From contig NC_133564.1 in the NCBI RefSeq assembly GCF_048773025.1, positions 32,994,645 to 33,058,644 of the forward strand: DNA of 64,000 bases, written 5' to 3'. Positions 1-12,868 of the stretch are shown in pieces; within the stretch, counting starts at the first letter, position 1, and every line of letters begins with the position of its first letter. Source of the DNA: Camelus bactrianus (Eukaryota > Chordata > Mammalia > Artiodactyla > Camelidae). The notes below the pieces were generated by a model, which was given only the letters and a program-made list of their open reading frames with translations, was not told the origin of the DNA and searched no databases. The translations under genes and the position numbers were made by a program.

Positions 1-589
1 TCAATCTTCTTAATCCTTATCAAGTGTATCAGATCAAACAAGGTGCCTCAAGGTAAAAAGTAACAAGTAAAATCAGTAGTCATTTAGAAAGGAGTTGGCA
101 AGGCTTTTGGGGGATATGTTCCAAGGATTTGAGAAAATGCATGAATGATAACTAGGCAAAAAATTCTTTTCCAAGTCAGGTGGTTCCAATTATTTGCTTT
201 TAACAAAATTAAAAAAAGATATAATTCAATCATCAGTTAAGAACAAAAAAATTTTTTTAATACATGCTTGGTGAATTCAAATACTTGCAACATTATCTGT
301 TTTTAATCAATTTTGCATTGTTAATAAGGATAAAAATTTCTCTTAGAATGACTTATATTTAAACATTTGAAATCTTTTAGTCATAAGAAATCAAAGCTTT
401 CATCTCTATTTATTTAATTTCTTGTTGCACATAAGTATCAAATAAAATAACAGCAATGAAAGTCTCCCAAATATAAAAACATATAATGCAAAGATAAATG
501 AAACTAAGGAAAAGTAGATAAATTATGACTACTAGGAGCAAAAAAGTTTGTTTTTTTTAATATGGTGAGGGAGGAAGTGTCAACTCACT
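1..589. other. AT-rich intron, nothing recognised
   Basis: No gene-like frame, no terminal repeats and no recognisable family. Homopolymer A and T runs only. Presumed PSD3 intron. Confidence 0.5.
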
Positions 590-1998
590 GCAACTTTTTA
601 AAAATACCAGCTTTATTGAAATATAACGTTCACCCTTTTGAACTACACAATTTAATGTTTTAGTATGTTGATGAAGTTGTACAGCCATCGCCACTATCTA
701 AATTCAGAATATCTTCATCACCCCAAAAAGACACAACATATCCATTAGTAGTCACTCCCCAAACTCTCCCCCCATCCCCACTACCCATTTCCTGGCAACC
801 ACTAATACACTTTTTATTTATGAAATCTTATGGATTTGCCTGTACAGGACATTTCATGTAAGTAGAATCATATAAAATGTGGCCTTTTACGACTGGCTTC
901 TTTCATTTAGCATTACGTTTTTAAGGTTCACCCAGATTGTAACATTAATCGGTATTTAATTTCTTTTTATTAGCAAGTAACATTCCATTGTATGAATATA
1001 CCAAATTTTTTAATCCATTTAGGAGCTGGTGGACTGTTTCCACATTTTGGTTATTATAATGTTGCTATAAATATGTGTGTACAAGGTTTTGTGTGGACAT
1101 GTTTTCATTCCTCCTGTGCATATAACTCAGGTAGTGGGATTGCTGGGTCATACAGTAACTATGTTTAATCATGTGAGGACTGGCGGCACCGGTTTCCGTT
1201 CCCACTGCAAATGTGTGCGAGTTTCCATTTCTCTACGTCTGCACCAACACTCATCTATCCTTTCTATTTTAGCCAACCTAGTGGGGATGAACTGGTGTCT
1301 TGTCGTTCTGATTAGCATTTTCCTCATGATGAGTGATGTACAGCATCCGTTCATGTGCTTATTGGCCATTCGCATATATTCTTTGGAGAAATGCCTATTC
1401 AAATCCTCCACCCCTTTCTTATTTGTTTCTTTGCTGTTGAGTTGTTAAGTGCTCTTTATATATTCTGGACACAAGCTCCTTATCACACACGTACTTCACA
1501 AATATTTCCTCCCATTCTGTGGGTTGTCTTTTCACTTGATGGTGTTCTTTGAAGACAGAAAGGTTTTAACTTAGATGATACCCAATTTGTATTTTTCTTT
1601 TGTTGCTTGTGCTTTTGGTATCATATGTAACAAGCTATGTCTAATCCAAGGTCACAAAGATTTACTCCTCTGTTTTCTAAGAGGTTTTAGTGTTAGCTCT
1701 TACACTTGGGTATTTGATCCGTTTTCCATTAATTTTTTCTACAGGGTGGGAAATACAAATCCAACCTCCTTCCTTTGCATGTGGCTATCCAATTGTCCCA
1801 GCATATGCATTCCTTCCCCACTGAATGGCCTTGGCATCCTTGTCAAAAATCAACTGACCATAAAAGTAAGGGTTTACTTCTGAACTCTTAACTGTATCGC
1901 ATTGATCTCCATGTTTGGTTTGATGCCAGTGTAACTAACACTCCTTGATTCTTGTAGCTTTGTAGCAAGTTGTTTTTGCTTTTGCATTCTTTCTGTTA
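590..1998 (-). mobile_element. L1M LINE relic, 3' part
   Basis: The plus strand starts with the complement of an old L1 3' UTR (CTTTATTGAAATATAACG, then the GTTGTACAGCCATCGCC stretch). It runs on into the complement of the ORF2 C-terminal region (CCCATTCTGTGGGTTG and CTTGTGCTTTTGGTATCATA). The element is therefore on the minus strand, 5'-truncated and full of stops in the ORF2 frame. It is cut off at its inner end by the 3' end of the next L1. Family level (L1M) is by memory of consensus. Confidence 0.8.
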
Positions 1999-4330
1999 TG
2001 GTTAAAAAACACAATTTACCACCTTAATGCTTTTTACATGTATAGTGTCAGCAGTGTCACGTATAGTCACATTGTTGTGAAACAGATTTCCAGAACTTCT
2101 TCATCTTGCAAATCTTAAACTCTATACTCATTAAAAAACAACTTCCCTTTTTCCCCTCCCCCGGCTTCCGGTAACCATCATTCTACTTTCTCTTCTGTGA
2201 ATCTGAATATATAGGTAATTTATGAAAGTGAAATCATAGAATATTTTCTTTCTATGACTGGCTTATTTCATTTAACAAAATGTTCTCAAAGTTTATCAAT
2301 GTTATAAAATAGGTCAGAAGTACCTCCTTTTTTGAAGGCTGAATATTTCACTGTATGTATACCACATTTTTGCTTATCCATTCATCTACTGATTGACATT
2401 TGGGTTGCTCCACTTTTGGGCTAAATGTGAAGTGATCTATGAACATGGGTGTGCAAATATCTCCTTGAGATCCTGCTTTCAATTATTTTGGGTACACAGT
2501 CATACTACTTTCCACAGGGTTGCACGATTTTCCAATCCCGCTAACAGTGTACAAGGGTTCTATCTTCTCCACGTACTTACTTGTTATTTTCTGTGTTTTT
2601 TAAATCATAGCCATCCTAATGTGTGTGAGGTGGTGTTTACTGTAGTTCTGATTGGCATTTCTCTGACAGCAAATGTTGAACATCATTTCATATGCTACTT
2701 GGTTAACTGTATATTATCTTCAGGTAAAAGTCTATTCAAACCCTTTGCCCATTTTTAGCGGGTTATTTAATTTTTTGTGGTTGTAGAACTGTAAGGGTTC
2801 ATTATATATTCTGGATATTAACCCCTCATCAGACAGATGGTTTGCAAACATTTTCTCCCATTCTGTAGGTTGCCGTTTCACTTTGTTGATTGTGCCCTTT
2901 GTTGCAGAAAAGTCTGTTAAGTTTGACGTAATCATATGTCTATTTTCACTTTTGTTACCTGAGCTTTGGGTGTCAGATCCAAGGAATCATTGCCAAGTCC
3001 ACTGTCATGAAGCTTTTCCTCTATGTGTTCCTTTGTAGTTTCAGGTCTTATATTTAGGTCTTTAATCTACGCTGGGATAATTTTATATGGTATAAGGTCA
3101 GGGTGCAACTTCATTCTTTTGCTTGTGGATCCCCTTTATTCCCAGCAACATTTGTTGAAGAGACTGTCCTTTCCCCATTGAGAGATCGTGGCACCCTTGC
3201 TGAAGATCATTAGACCACACATGCAGGGGTTGACTGGGGGGCTCCGTATCCTAGCCCACTTGGCTATTTGCCTGTCTTTATGCCAGTATCACTCTCTTTA
3301 GATTATTGTAGATTTGTAATATGTTTTGAAATCAGGAAGTGTGAGTCCTCCAACTTGGCTGTTTTTCAATTTGTTTCAGCTATTCACAGTCCCTTGAGAT
3401 TCCCTATGAATTTTAGGAAAAAAAAAAAATTCTATTTCCACAAAAAATACCAGTGGGAATTTGACAGGGATTGTCTTGAATTTCAGAATTAGTTTATCAA
3501 ATTTCTGGAGGGCAAAAAGTCAGCTGGCATTTTGACAGTGGCTGTGCTGAATCTCAAGACCATTTTGGAGAGTACGGATTTTAACATTAAGCGTTCCAAT
3601 CCATGACCATGAAGTAACTTTCTACTTGTTTGGTTTCCTTCAACAATGTTTTGAAGTTTTCAACGTCAATGTATTGACCTTACTTTGTTAAGTTTATTCT
3701 TAAGTATCTTAGTATTTCTGATGATATTGTAAAGAAAATGAATTTCATTTTCCTGTTGTTCATTGCTAGTATCAGAAATACAAATGAACTTTGTATATTC
3801 AACTTTTATTCCACAGCCTTGCTGAACTAGCTTTTTAGATTCTTCAAGTTCTTTTCTTTTGTAGAGTCCTTAGGGTTTTCCGATATGAAAATTCATGTCT
3901 TCTGCAAACAGAGAAAATCTTACTTCTTTCTCATCTTGATGCATCTTATTTTTTTTTTCCTTGCCTAACTATGCTGGCTAAAATCTTCAAAAAGTTACAA
4001 AGAAGGGCCAAGAGTCGACATTCTTGCCTTGTTTCTGGTCTAGAGGACAGCTTTTCAATTTTCACCACTAAGTATCAGGTTAGCTATGAGTTTTTTCATA
4101 GATGCTCATTGTCAAGAATTAAAGAAATTCCCTTTTTTCCTGGTTTATTATCTGTTTCTTTTTAATTCCAACATGGTGCTGGGTTTTCACAAGTGCTTAT
4201 GTGTTTACTGAGATGATCATATGGCTTTTCTGTTATTCCATTAATATGGGGATTAGATTGATTTTCATATGCTGAACCAACCTTGCATTCCCGTAATAAA
4301 TCTCAAATGGCTGTGGTGTATAATCCTCTT

Positions 4331-4460
4331 TTTTTTTTTTTTCCTGGAGATAATTAGGTTTGTTTGTTTGTTTGTTTGTTTAATGGTGGTACTAGGGAGT
4401 GAACCCAGGACCTTGCATATGCTAGGCATGCACTCTACCACTGAGCTATACTGTTCCCCC
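4331..4460 (-). mobile_element. Camelid tRNA-derived SINE (Vic-1 type), full length
   Basis: On the minus strand it opens with GGGGGAACAGTATAGCTCAG (tRNA head, A box TAGCTCAGTGGTAGAG). A B box, GGTCCTGGGTTCACTCC, follows, then AGTACCACCATTAAAC, AAAC repeats, a CCTAATTATCTCC tail and poly(A). This is the layout of the Vic-1 SINE known from camelids. TAATCCTCTT occurs on both sides (4321-4330 and 4461-4470) as the target-site duplication. The insertion went into an already old L1 and is the best lineage marker in the window. Confidence 0.92.
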
Positions 4461-4496
4461 TAATCCTCTTTATATGTTGCTAGAGTAACTCTGGCT

Positions 4497-4524
4497 TTCT
4501 CTTTTCTTTTCTTTTCTTTTTTTT
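4497..4524. repeat. Short TTTCT-type microsatellite
   Basis: About five CTTTT units followed by a T run, 27 bp beyond the right-hand SINE duplication, inside the L1 relic. Confidence 0.8.
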
Positions 4525-5698
4525 AGGATTTTTTATCTATATTCACAAGGGGTATTCATAAGGGATAGGAGTTTCCTTATGATAGCTTTGGCTCTGTTAT
4601 CTGGGTAATACACTCCTTATAGAATGCTTTGGCAAGTGTTCACTCCTGTTTTATTTTTTTTCTGAAGATTTTGTGAAGGATTTATATTAAAACTTTTTTA
4701 AATGTTTGGTACAACTCACAAGTAAAGCCATCTGGTCTTTTCTTTGTGGGAAGCTTTTTTCCTCTAAATTACTAATTCAATCTCTTTATTTGCTATAGGT
4801 TTATTCAGATAGTCTATTTCTTCTTGATTCAGTTTCACAGTTTTTATTGTTTTAGAACTATGTCCATTTGACCTTGGTGATCTAATTTGTTAACATACAA
4901 TTGTTGACAGTTTTCCCTTATAATCCTATTGCTTCTGTGAGGGAATAGTAATGCCCCCACTTTCATTACTGATTTTAGTAATTTAAGTCTTCTTTTTTTC
5001 AAGGTCAGGCTAGCTAGACGTTTGTCAATGTTATTCTTTTCAAAGAATAAACCAGTTTTATTTAAGTGTTTATTGTTTTTCTGTTCTTTAACTTATTTCT
5101 GCTCTGTATAATTTCCTTCCTTCTGCTTTCTTTGGGTTTAGTTTGCTTTATTTTTGTTTCTTATATTGGAAGGTTAGGTTATTGCTTTGAGATCATTCTC
5201 ATTTTTAAATATAGGCATTTATAGCAACAAATACACCATTTAGCAATGCTTGAGCTGCATAAATCTTACTGCATTTTAATTTTCATGAGTCTTAAAGTAT
5301 CTTTCCATTTCCCTTGTGAATTTCACCTTTGACCCATAGGTTGTTCAGAAATGTGTTGTTCAATTTCTACAAATTTCATTCTGTTAAGGATTTATAATTC
5401 TGCCCCATTACACTCAGTGAATATATTTTGTATATTTTCATGCCTTTTCAATTTATTGAAATTTGTTTTATGTTCTATCCTGGAATATGTTCCATTTTGT
5501 ACTTGAAAAGAACACATGTTCTTCTGTTGTTGGGTGGAATGTGCCATAAGATGTCTGTTAGAGCTAGCGAGTTTACAGTGTTGCTCAAATCTTCTATTTC
5601 TTTGTTGACATTCTATGTAGTTATTCTATGCATAATTGTAAGTGGGGTACTGAAGTCTCCAACTATTGTTGTTGAATTGTCTGTTTCTCCCTTCAGTT

Positions 5699-6065
5699 CT
5701 CATTTCCCCACAGCTTCACTGAGATACAGCTGACATACAACACTGTGTAAGTTTAAGGTGTCCAAAGTGATTTTATATACATATATATATAGCGAAATGA
5801 TTACCACAATAAGGTTAGTTAACAGATCCATCACCTCACACAGTTACCCTTTTTTCTGTCTGATGAGAATTTTTCAAATCTACCTTTGGCAACTTAGAAA
5901 TAAACTTCACAATACTGTTCATTACAGCCACCCTGCTGTACCGCCTCCAGAATGTGTTCATCTTGTAACAGGAAGTTTGAAACTTCTGACCACTTTTACC
6001 CATTTCCTTCACCGTGTAGCCCCTGGCGATCACCAGTCTGCTCTGTTCCTAAGCTCTTTTTTTTT
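5699..6065 (-). mobile_element. Short 5'-truncated L1 3' end
   Basis: Complement of an L1 tail (TTCACTGAGATACAGCTGAC and GTAAGTTTAAGGTGTCC). It is cut off after about 370 bp, where a second near-identical tail begins at 6075. Two tails in a row mean two separate insertions on the same strand. Confidence 0.72.
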
Positions 6066-6067
6066 CC

Positions 6068-9000
6068 TTTTCTCCTAGCCTTACTGAGATACAATTGACA
6101 TATAACATTCTGTAAGTTTAAGGTGTCCAACAGGATGATTTAACATATGCACACATTGCAAGACAGTCACAATAAAGTTAACACATATATCACTTCATAT
6201 TTTTATTTTTTGTGTGGTGACAACTTTTAAGATCTTTTCTCTTAATTTTCAACTACATGGTACAGTACTATTAACTATAGTCATCATGCTGTGCATTAGA
6301 TCCTGAGAACTAACTCATCTTATAAATGAAAGTCTGTACCATTTGACCACCTTCACCCATTTCCCCTCACACACACCTGATCTTGGCAACCACCAATTTG
6401 CTGTGTCTATGAGTTTGGGTTTTTTTTAAATTTAGATTTAACATATAAATAAGATCACACAATATTGTCTTCTCTGACTTAGTTCACTAGCATGATACCC
6501 TCAAGGTTCATCCATGTTGTTGCAACAGCAGGATTTCCTCCATTCTGTGGCTGAATAACACTCCACTGTGTTTTCTATCTACCCACCTACCTATCTGCCT
6601 CACATTCTTTTTACCCATTTATGAATGAACACAAGTTGTTTTCATGCCTTGGCTAGGGTAAATAATGCTGCAATGAACAGGGGAGCACTGGTATCTTACA
6701 GAGATAGTGATTTCCTTTCCTTTGACTATAAACCCAGAAGTGGGATTGCTGGATCATATGGTAGTTCTGTCTTAATTCTGAGAATCCTCCGTTGTTTTCT
6801 ATACATAGCTTGTATTAAGTAACATCCCCACCAACAGCACACGAGGGTTCCCTTCTCTCCACATCCTTACCAGCACTCGCTAACTCCTGCCTTTTTGAGA
6901 ACAGCCAGCCTAGCAGGTGTGAAGGGATAGCTCACTGTGAGCTGATCTCTCACTATGGTTTTGATCTGTACTTTCCTGATGATTAATAATGATAAGCATC
7001 TTTTCATGTACCTGTTGGCCATTTGTATATTTTCCTTGGAAAAGTTCTGCTCCTTTGCCTAATTTTTAATTGGATTATTGTTACTATTGCTGGTGAGTTG
7101 TATGAGGTTCCTCATATATTTTTATTATTAACCACTTAGCAGACATACAATTTACAACTATTTCCTCCCATTCCACAGGTTGCGTATTCATTTTGGTGAT
7201 GTCTCCTTTGCTGTGCAGAAGCTTTTTAGTTTGCTGTTGTCTCATGTATTTACTTTTGCTTTTATTGCTTTTGCTTTTGGTGTCAGAGGCAAGAAGTCAT
7301 TGCCAAGATCACTGTTAAAGAGCTTATTGCCGGTTGTTTTCTTCTAAGGGTGTCATGGTTTCAGGTTTTACATTCAAGTCTTTAATCCATGTCTTTAATT
7401 TCATGAATGCTGAAAGGTCAGGGTCCAGTTTTACTCTTTTGCATGTGGTTATCCAGTCTGTCCAACATCATTTATTGAAGAGACTATCCTTTCCCTCATT
7501 GAATATTCTTAGCTCCCTTTTCAAATATTAGTTGACTGTATATGTGTGGATTCATTCCTGGGCTCTTAATTGTGTTCAGTTAGTCTATGTGTCTATTTTT
7601 ATGCCAGTACCATACTGCTTTGAAGCATAGCTTTGTAGCATAATTTGAAATCTGGAAGTGTGATGCACTGCCTTTGTGGGTTTTTCTCAAGACTATTTTG
7701 GCTACTTGGGGTCCTTTGTGGTTCCATACAAACAAGGCTTACTTGTATTTGAGAGGTTTCTGATATCGATTCAATCTCCTTACACATTACTGGTCTGTTT
7801 AGGTTTTCTATTTCTTTATTATTCAGTCCTGATAAGCTCTATGTTTCTAGGAATTAATCTATTTCTTTCCTGTTGTCCAATTTATTGACATGTAATTGTT
7901 TACAGTAGTCTCTTATAATCCTTTGTATTTTTGTTGTATCTGTTGTAATGTCTCCTCTTTTGTTTATAATTTTGAGTCCTCATTTTTTCTTGGTTAATCT
8001 AGCTAAAGGTTTGTCAATTTTGTTTATCCTTTCAAAAAAACCAACTCTTAGTATCGTTAATCTTTTCTATTGTTTTCCTATTTTCCATTTCATTTATTTC
8101 TGCTCTTCTCTTAGCTCTACTCTTTATTATTTCCTTCTGCTAATTTTGGGCTTAGTTTGTTCTTCTAGTTCCTTGAGGTGTAATGTTGGATTGTTTGAGA
8201 TCTTTCTTTTTCCTTTATGTATGCACTTATAGTTAGTTCTTCTTAGAACTGCTTTCGCTGCATCTCATAAATTTTGGTATATTGTGTCCCCATTTTTTAT
8301 TGTCTCAAGATACTTTTTTCATTTCCTTTTTTATCTCTTCTCCGATCCATTGGTTGTTCAAACTATGCTGTTTAATTTCCATGTATTTGTCAATTTTCCA
8401 TCCTTCCTCCTATTATATTGCTTTCTAGTTTCATACCTTTGTAGTCTGAAAATATACCTGATATAACTTTTATCTTCAGTGTGTTGAGACTTCTTTCATG
8501 CGTAACATGATCTAGCCTAGAAAATGTTCTATGTGTGCTTAAAAAGAATGTGTATTGTGCTGCTGTTTAATGGAATGTTCTCTCTCTATATGTATCTGTT
8601 AGATTCATTTGATCTATAGTGTTATTCAATTCTGCTGTTTCCTTGTTGATTGTCTGGATGATCTATCCATTGGTGACAGTGGGGTATTAAAGTCCCCAAC
8701 AGTATTATACAGTTGACTTTTGAACAACATGGGTTTCAACCACATGGGTCCACTTTCAATATACTTATTGACAACATTTCTGGAGACTTGCAGGAATTTG
8801 TAGAAACTCACAGGAGAACTTTATGGCTCACAGCCTACCATCAAAGATAAGTGGGGTTTTTTTTCTTAATGTAGCAATGTTTCCAATACTGTATTATGAA
8901 AATGACTGTAATATTCTACGCCATAAAAATTTTGTAATGATTCATTCATTAGCATATAGGCCAGGCTACCATGAAGCAGTTGTACTGCTGCTTCTTCATC

Positions 9001-10745
9001 ATCAATGCATGAATCATTTATATCTGCAAATAAATACGAATTTCTTTTTCACATTACCTTTTCATTTTGACAGCTGATGCTAATGCATATAACACCTGCA
9101 GCATTCTGTATCATATAAGGCAGTGTTGACGCAGGTACTGACAGAGGATTCATCTTGTAAACAGGTGACATAAACTTAATGGTATCAATAAATACAGTAC
9201 AGTAGTATAAATGTATTTTCTCTGCCTTATGATTTTCCTAATAACATTTTCTTTTCTCTAGCTTACTTTATTGTAAGAATAAAGTATATAATACATGTAA
9301 CACACAAAATATGTTAATTGACTGCTCATGTTACTGGTAAGGCTTTGGGTCAACAGTGGGCTATTAGTAGTTAAGCTTTGGGGAAATTAAGTGTTACATG
9401 TGGATTTGTGACTGCATGGAGAGTCAGCGCCCCACCCCCACGTTGTTCAAGGGTCAACTGCACTGCTGTCTCTCTCCTTTCAGTTCTGTTAGTATTTGCT
9501 TTATGTGTAGGTGCTCCATTGTTAGGTACACAGGATGCTATTTGTCAGTTTATCTGTGTGTTTTGGGGCTGTGTTACGAATTGCCTATACTAATTAGAAC
9601 TATTACATCCTCTTGGTGGGCTGACCCTCTTATCATTATAAAATGTCTTTGTCTCTAGCAATTTTGATCTTAATGTACATTTTGTTGATAGTAACGTAGC
9701 CACTCCAGCTCTCTTTCAATTACTGTTTGCATGGTACTTCTTTTTCCAGTCTTTTACTGTCAACTTACTTGTCTCTGAATCTCAAGTGTGCCTCTTATAG
9801 ACGAAGTTGGATTTTTTAATCCATTTTTCTAATCTTTCATGTCCAATGCCTGGTTTTTCTCAGTAGCAGTTTCTATTGATTGCTATTTTTACTATGTATG
9901 GGCCGTACTCTCCTATTTCTTTGCAAGTCTCAAAATTATTTGTGGAAAACTAGACACCTTAAATAATATAATATGGCCACTCTCTATAAATCAGGTTCCT
10001 CCTCCTCCCCAGCTGTTTGCTGCCACTGCACTGTTTGTTTACTGGCTTTTCCTGAATAATTCTGTAAAGTCGATGTTCTCTGCTGTGTGGGGCCCTTGAA
10101 CCCTCTGCTCAGCCCAGCAGTCAGCCTACTGCTGGACAGAGTCAGGAAGCAGCCCAGCCTGTGCTGTGCGGTTTTGTGTGTGTGCTGAGGCTCCAGGAAG
10201 CACTTCACAAGTCTTCCTTAACCTTCACTTTCTGCTTGTGCAGAATCTCAAAGTCAGAGATGAGTGTGAGAGCTTCGGGTCCTCTCACGTGTTCCCGGGC
10301 AGGCGGCCACAGCCTCCCAACGACATTCAGAGCTCACCGGAGCCCTTCATGCGCCTTAGTTCCCAGCTTTTCCTTCTGAGCCTTTGGTCAGCTTCCTGTT
10401 TGCCCCACCTGCTACCAGCACCGCAGGCAGGAGTAATACTGAACAACTGCCACAAACTCTGGGAAAACTGTCTTCACCGAGTGAGCACGGAGTCAGAGCA
10501 AAGAAGGACGAGTCCTGAGAGTGAAGCCAGACAAGTCACATACATAATGACAATTCCCTGGGAACGGGGCTATTTGGAGAGCTCGAAATTGCCCACTCCA
10601 GTGATTGCCAGCCATGTGGTTTTCATAGTTACTATGATTGTGAGACTTGGTTTTCAAGATCACAGTGGAGCTGGGGATGGTAAGAGGGCAATTGAAAACA
10701 CTACAAAGCTTACTGTTCTTATGGAAATTGGCTTTTTTTTCCTCC
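6068..10745 (-). mobile_element. Long L1M LINE relic, split by a Tigger2-like element
   Basis: It begins with the complement of an L1 tail (TTACTGAGATACAATTGAC). It then covers the ORF2 complement to 8709 (for example GAGACTATCCTTTCCCTC and AATGTGTATTGTGCTGCTG) and resumes at 9461 through the endonuclease-side part to about 9900. From 9900 to 10745 the sequence resembles the 5' part of related L1M elements (GAAAACTAGACACCTTAAAT, TTCCCTGGGAACGGGGCTAT); this last part is less certain and may be a separate piece. The open frame of 194 codons at 10166-10750 falls here and is not a gene. Confidence 0.7.
8710..9460. mobile_element. Tigger2-like DNA transposon, non-autonomous
   Basis: The left end reads CAGTTGACTTTTGAACAACA and the right end CGTTGTTCAAGGGTCAACTG, which are inverted repeats of the Tigger2 type (TcMar superfamily). 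It is 751 bp long, with TA on the left and CA (probably a mutated TA) on the right as the target dinucleotide. No transposase-like frame is visible. It sits inside the L1 relic, so it arrived after that L1. Confidence 0.85.
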
Positions 10746-12663
10746 CATAAACAGTCTTTAGATTGTGGCGAGACCTGTGGTTAATTTCCAGGGTTCCGAA
10801 AACCTTTATTTGGACCATTTTTGCCAGTGTTCTCATTGTTTTGGGGGAGGAACAGATTTTCAGAACTACTGTCATTCAGAAATGCTTCTCCCTAACTATA
10901 ATCTTTAGGCTCTAATGAAAGACTATTTTGAATACCAATAATTAATACCCATATCAAAAATTATGTCTTTTTATAAGTTTTAATTACTTAAAGTTAAAAT
11001 TAAATATTTAGATGACAACTTTAAGCTGGATGAGAAGATACTAGGTTTTTCAAATTCTTTTGGAAGATTCATGAGTCGTATGTTAAATGATCACTGACTC
11101 AAAATGCTTCTTTAGGACACCAGGAATTTCTATTATAAGCTGTAAATAAAACTTTCCTCATTTAATTAACAACAATTATTATGTTTTACAACATTTAAAA
11201 ATAATGGTAAAGTCCTTGTAGTTATTTTAGTTTATAAAATCATACTTCACTCTAAATTCAGATTTATTTACCTGCTTAATTGGTATTGCCTTTTGTATAC
11301 TTTCACAATAACCAAACATGGTCTACATTAGTATAAAGGTATCAGTTTGATTTACATGGAGTTTGAAACAGCAATTAGGAAAACAGCAATGGGGTGGGGT
11401 GGGGATTGATATGTAAAGTCAGCCCAACAGAAGACCACTCAAACACTGTGGTCCCACAGGAAGGAAGCGTTAGTACCGTCACCCACGCACTGAGTCTCAA
11501 TTTGTCTGACCAGTGCAGGGAATAAAGACAACCAAGGTGCATGGCTTCCTAGGGCCAAAGCTGCTCAACAACCTCTTAAATACTTAATTAGTTGAGGCTG
11601 CTCGTCTCTGCCATTTATTGTCCTCCTGTGACTCACCGGTAATTCTTCTAGGTCAGGTTTAGGAGCAAAAGCATCTTACTGACATCTATGTTCAAGTACT
11701 CCCCAAGTTTTTATACCATTTTTATCAAGGAGTAGAAGTAAAATGAAGTCTTTGTCATCAAGAAACAGTCCTTAGGAGACCTGGATTTTTAACTCCTTGT
11801 TATACCAAATTGTATCAATTACTTTGAGATACAAATACTGTCCACTGAACAAAGCTAATTCTAATTACTGACTTTCTAACTCAATGATTCTTGGTATCAG
11901 AGACACAGTACCATGGTTCTATTCTCTTCTTTCTATTCTAGTCTCTGTTTTCTTTCCAAATTGATTCAGGATTTTGGGGAAAAAAAGTAAGCCTGCTCTG
12001 AAACAAATGCCGGCAGTAGGCATGCCAAGCCAGTGTGTTCAGAGAACTGTCTTACATTCTGAATTCCTTCCCATTAAATGAACAAAAGCATGGAGATTTG
12101 AAAAGGCTTCCTTATGCACTGAGAGGCACAGAAATCATCCTCTGAAATCAATGCAACATTTCCAATCAAATCTGAGATGCTCAATGACTACAAATCTCTG
12201 GATCGTTACCTTTAAAATTAGAAGGCATTCTTAATCAAACCTAAAATAGAAAAGCCACAGAAAGAATTCTATTTGAAATCCCAAAATACCTGACAGGCCC
12301 ACAACTTAAATGTTTAGCCAATTAAGGTACCATCTTTAATGAGAGAAAATACTAATCAAAAAGTCAAAAAACCCTAGCCTGGAGATTCACATGCCCAGAC
12401 AAAGTTAAGGCTATTCTTCCAAAATGATTATATCGCCATTTTGAAATACATTTTTTTACAAAACAAAGAGCTGTTTTCTCCATTTGTTTCCTTTTACAGA
12501 GAAATTCTTTGATGGAACTTCTCATGTCTGAAAAGCTTGATTCAGATGTTAACAAACTTCTCATTCAGAATGTTAGATAAAAGGATGGTCCTTAATCTCA
12601 CCCTCCTATTTTAGGGGAGGGAGTAGAAGGTTTCATGGACTAAGAGCAAGAATCTGCGAGAGA
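10746..12663. other. PSD3 intron, no recognised element
   Basis: AT-rich, with no long open frame and no family recognised. Short A/T runs and one GGGGTGGGGTGGGG run near 11391. Confidence 0.5.
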
Positions 12664-12868
12664 GAAATTCTGTAAATTTCTGTAAAGGACCAGGTAGGAA
12701 ATATTTTAGGCTTCTTCACAGGCCATAAGGTCCAGGTTACAACTACTCAACACTGTCATTTTAGTTTGAAGATGTAAGCAAATGGGGGTAGCTGTGTCCC
12801 AATAAAACTTTACTTAGGAAAATCAGCTGGATTTTGCCTGTAGGTCATACTTTGCTGGCCCTTAGACT
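12664..12868 (+). mobile_element. hAT-Charlie relic (MER58-like)
   Basis: Matches the remembered consensus through TTCTGTAAAGGACCAGGTAG, AAATATTTTAGGCTTC, AACTACTCAACACTG and CCAATAAAACTTTACTTAGG to CTTTGCTGGCCCTTAG. It is about 205 bp, non-coding, with diverged ends. The exact subfamily (MER58 or MER3 group) is uncertain. Confidence 0.65.

Larger units (their letters stand above)
1999..5698 (-). mobile_element. L1M LINE relic with most of ORF2
   Basis: A second L1 3' end begins near 1999 (complement of a tail with the CACATTGTTGTGAAACAG stretch). It continues through about 3.5 kb of ORF2 complement, recognisable at CAGCAACATTTGTTGAAGAG, TGTCTTTATGCCAGTATCAC and CTTCTGCAAACAGAG, up to the CTCCCTTCAGTTCT stretch. 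Stops and frame changes are throughout. It is interrupted by the Vic-1 SINE at 4331-4460. It lies in the same orientation as PSD3. Confidence 0.82.

Noticed and set aside
4383-4460. Functional tRNA gene
   Set aside because: A and B boxes are present, but the sequence has a SINE tail, poly(A) and target duplication, so it is a retroposed SINE.
10166-10750. 194-codon open frame on the plus strand
   Set aside because: Lies antisense in L1-related sequence and has no protein similarity.
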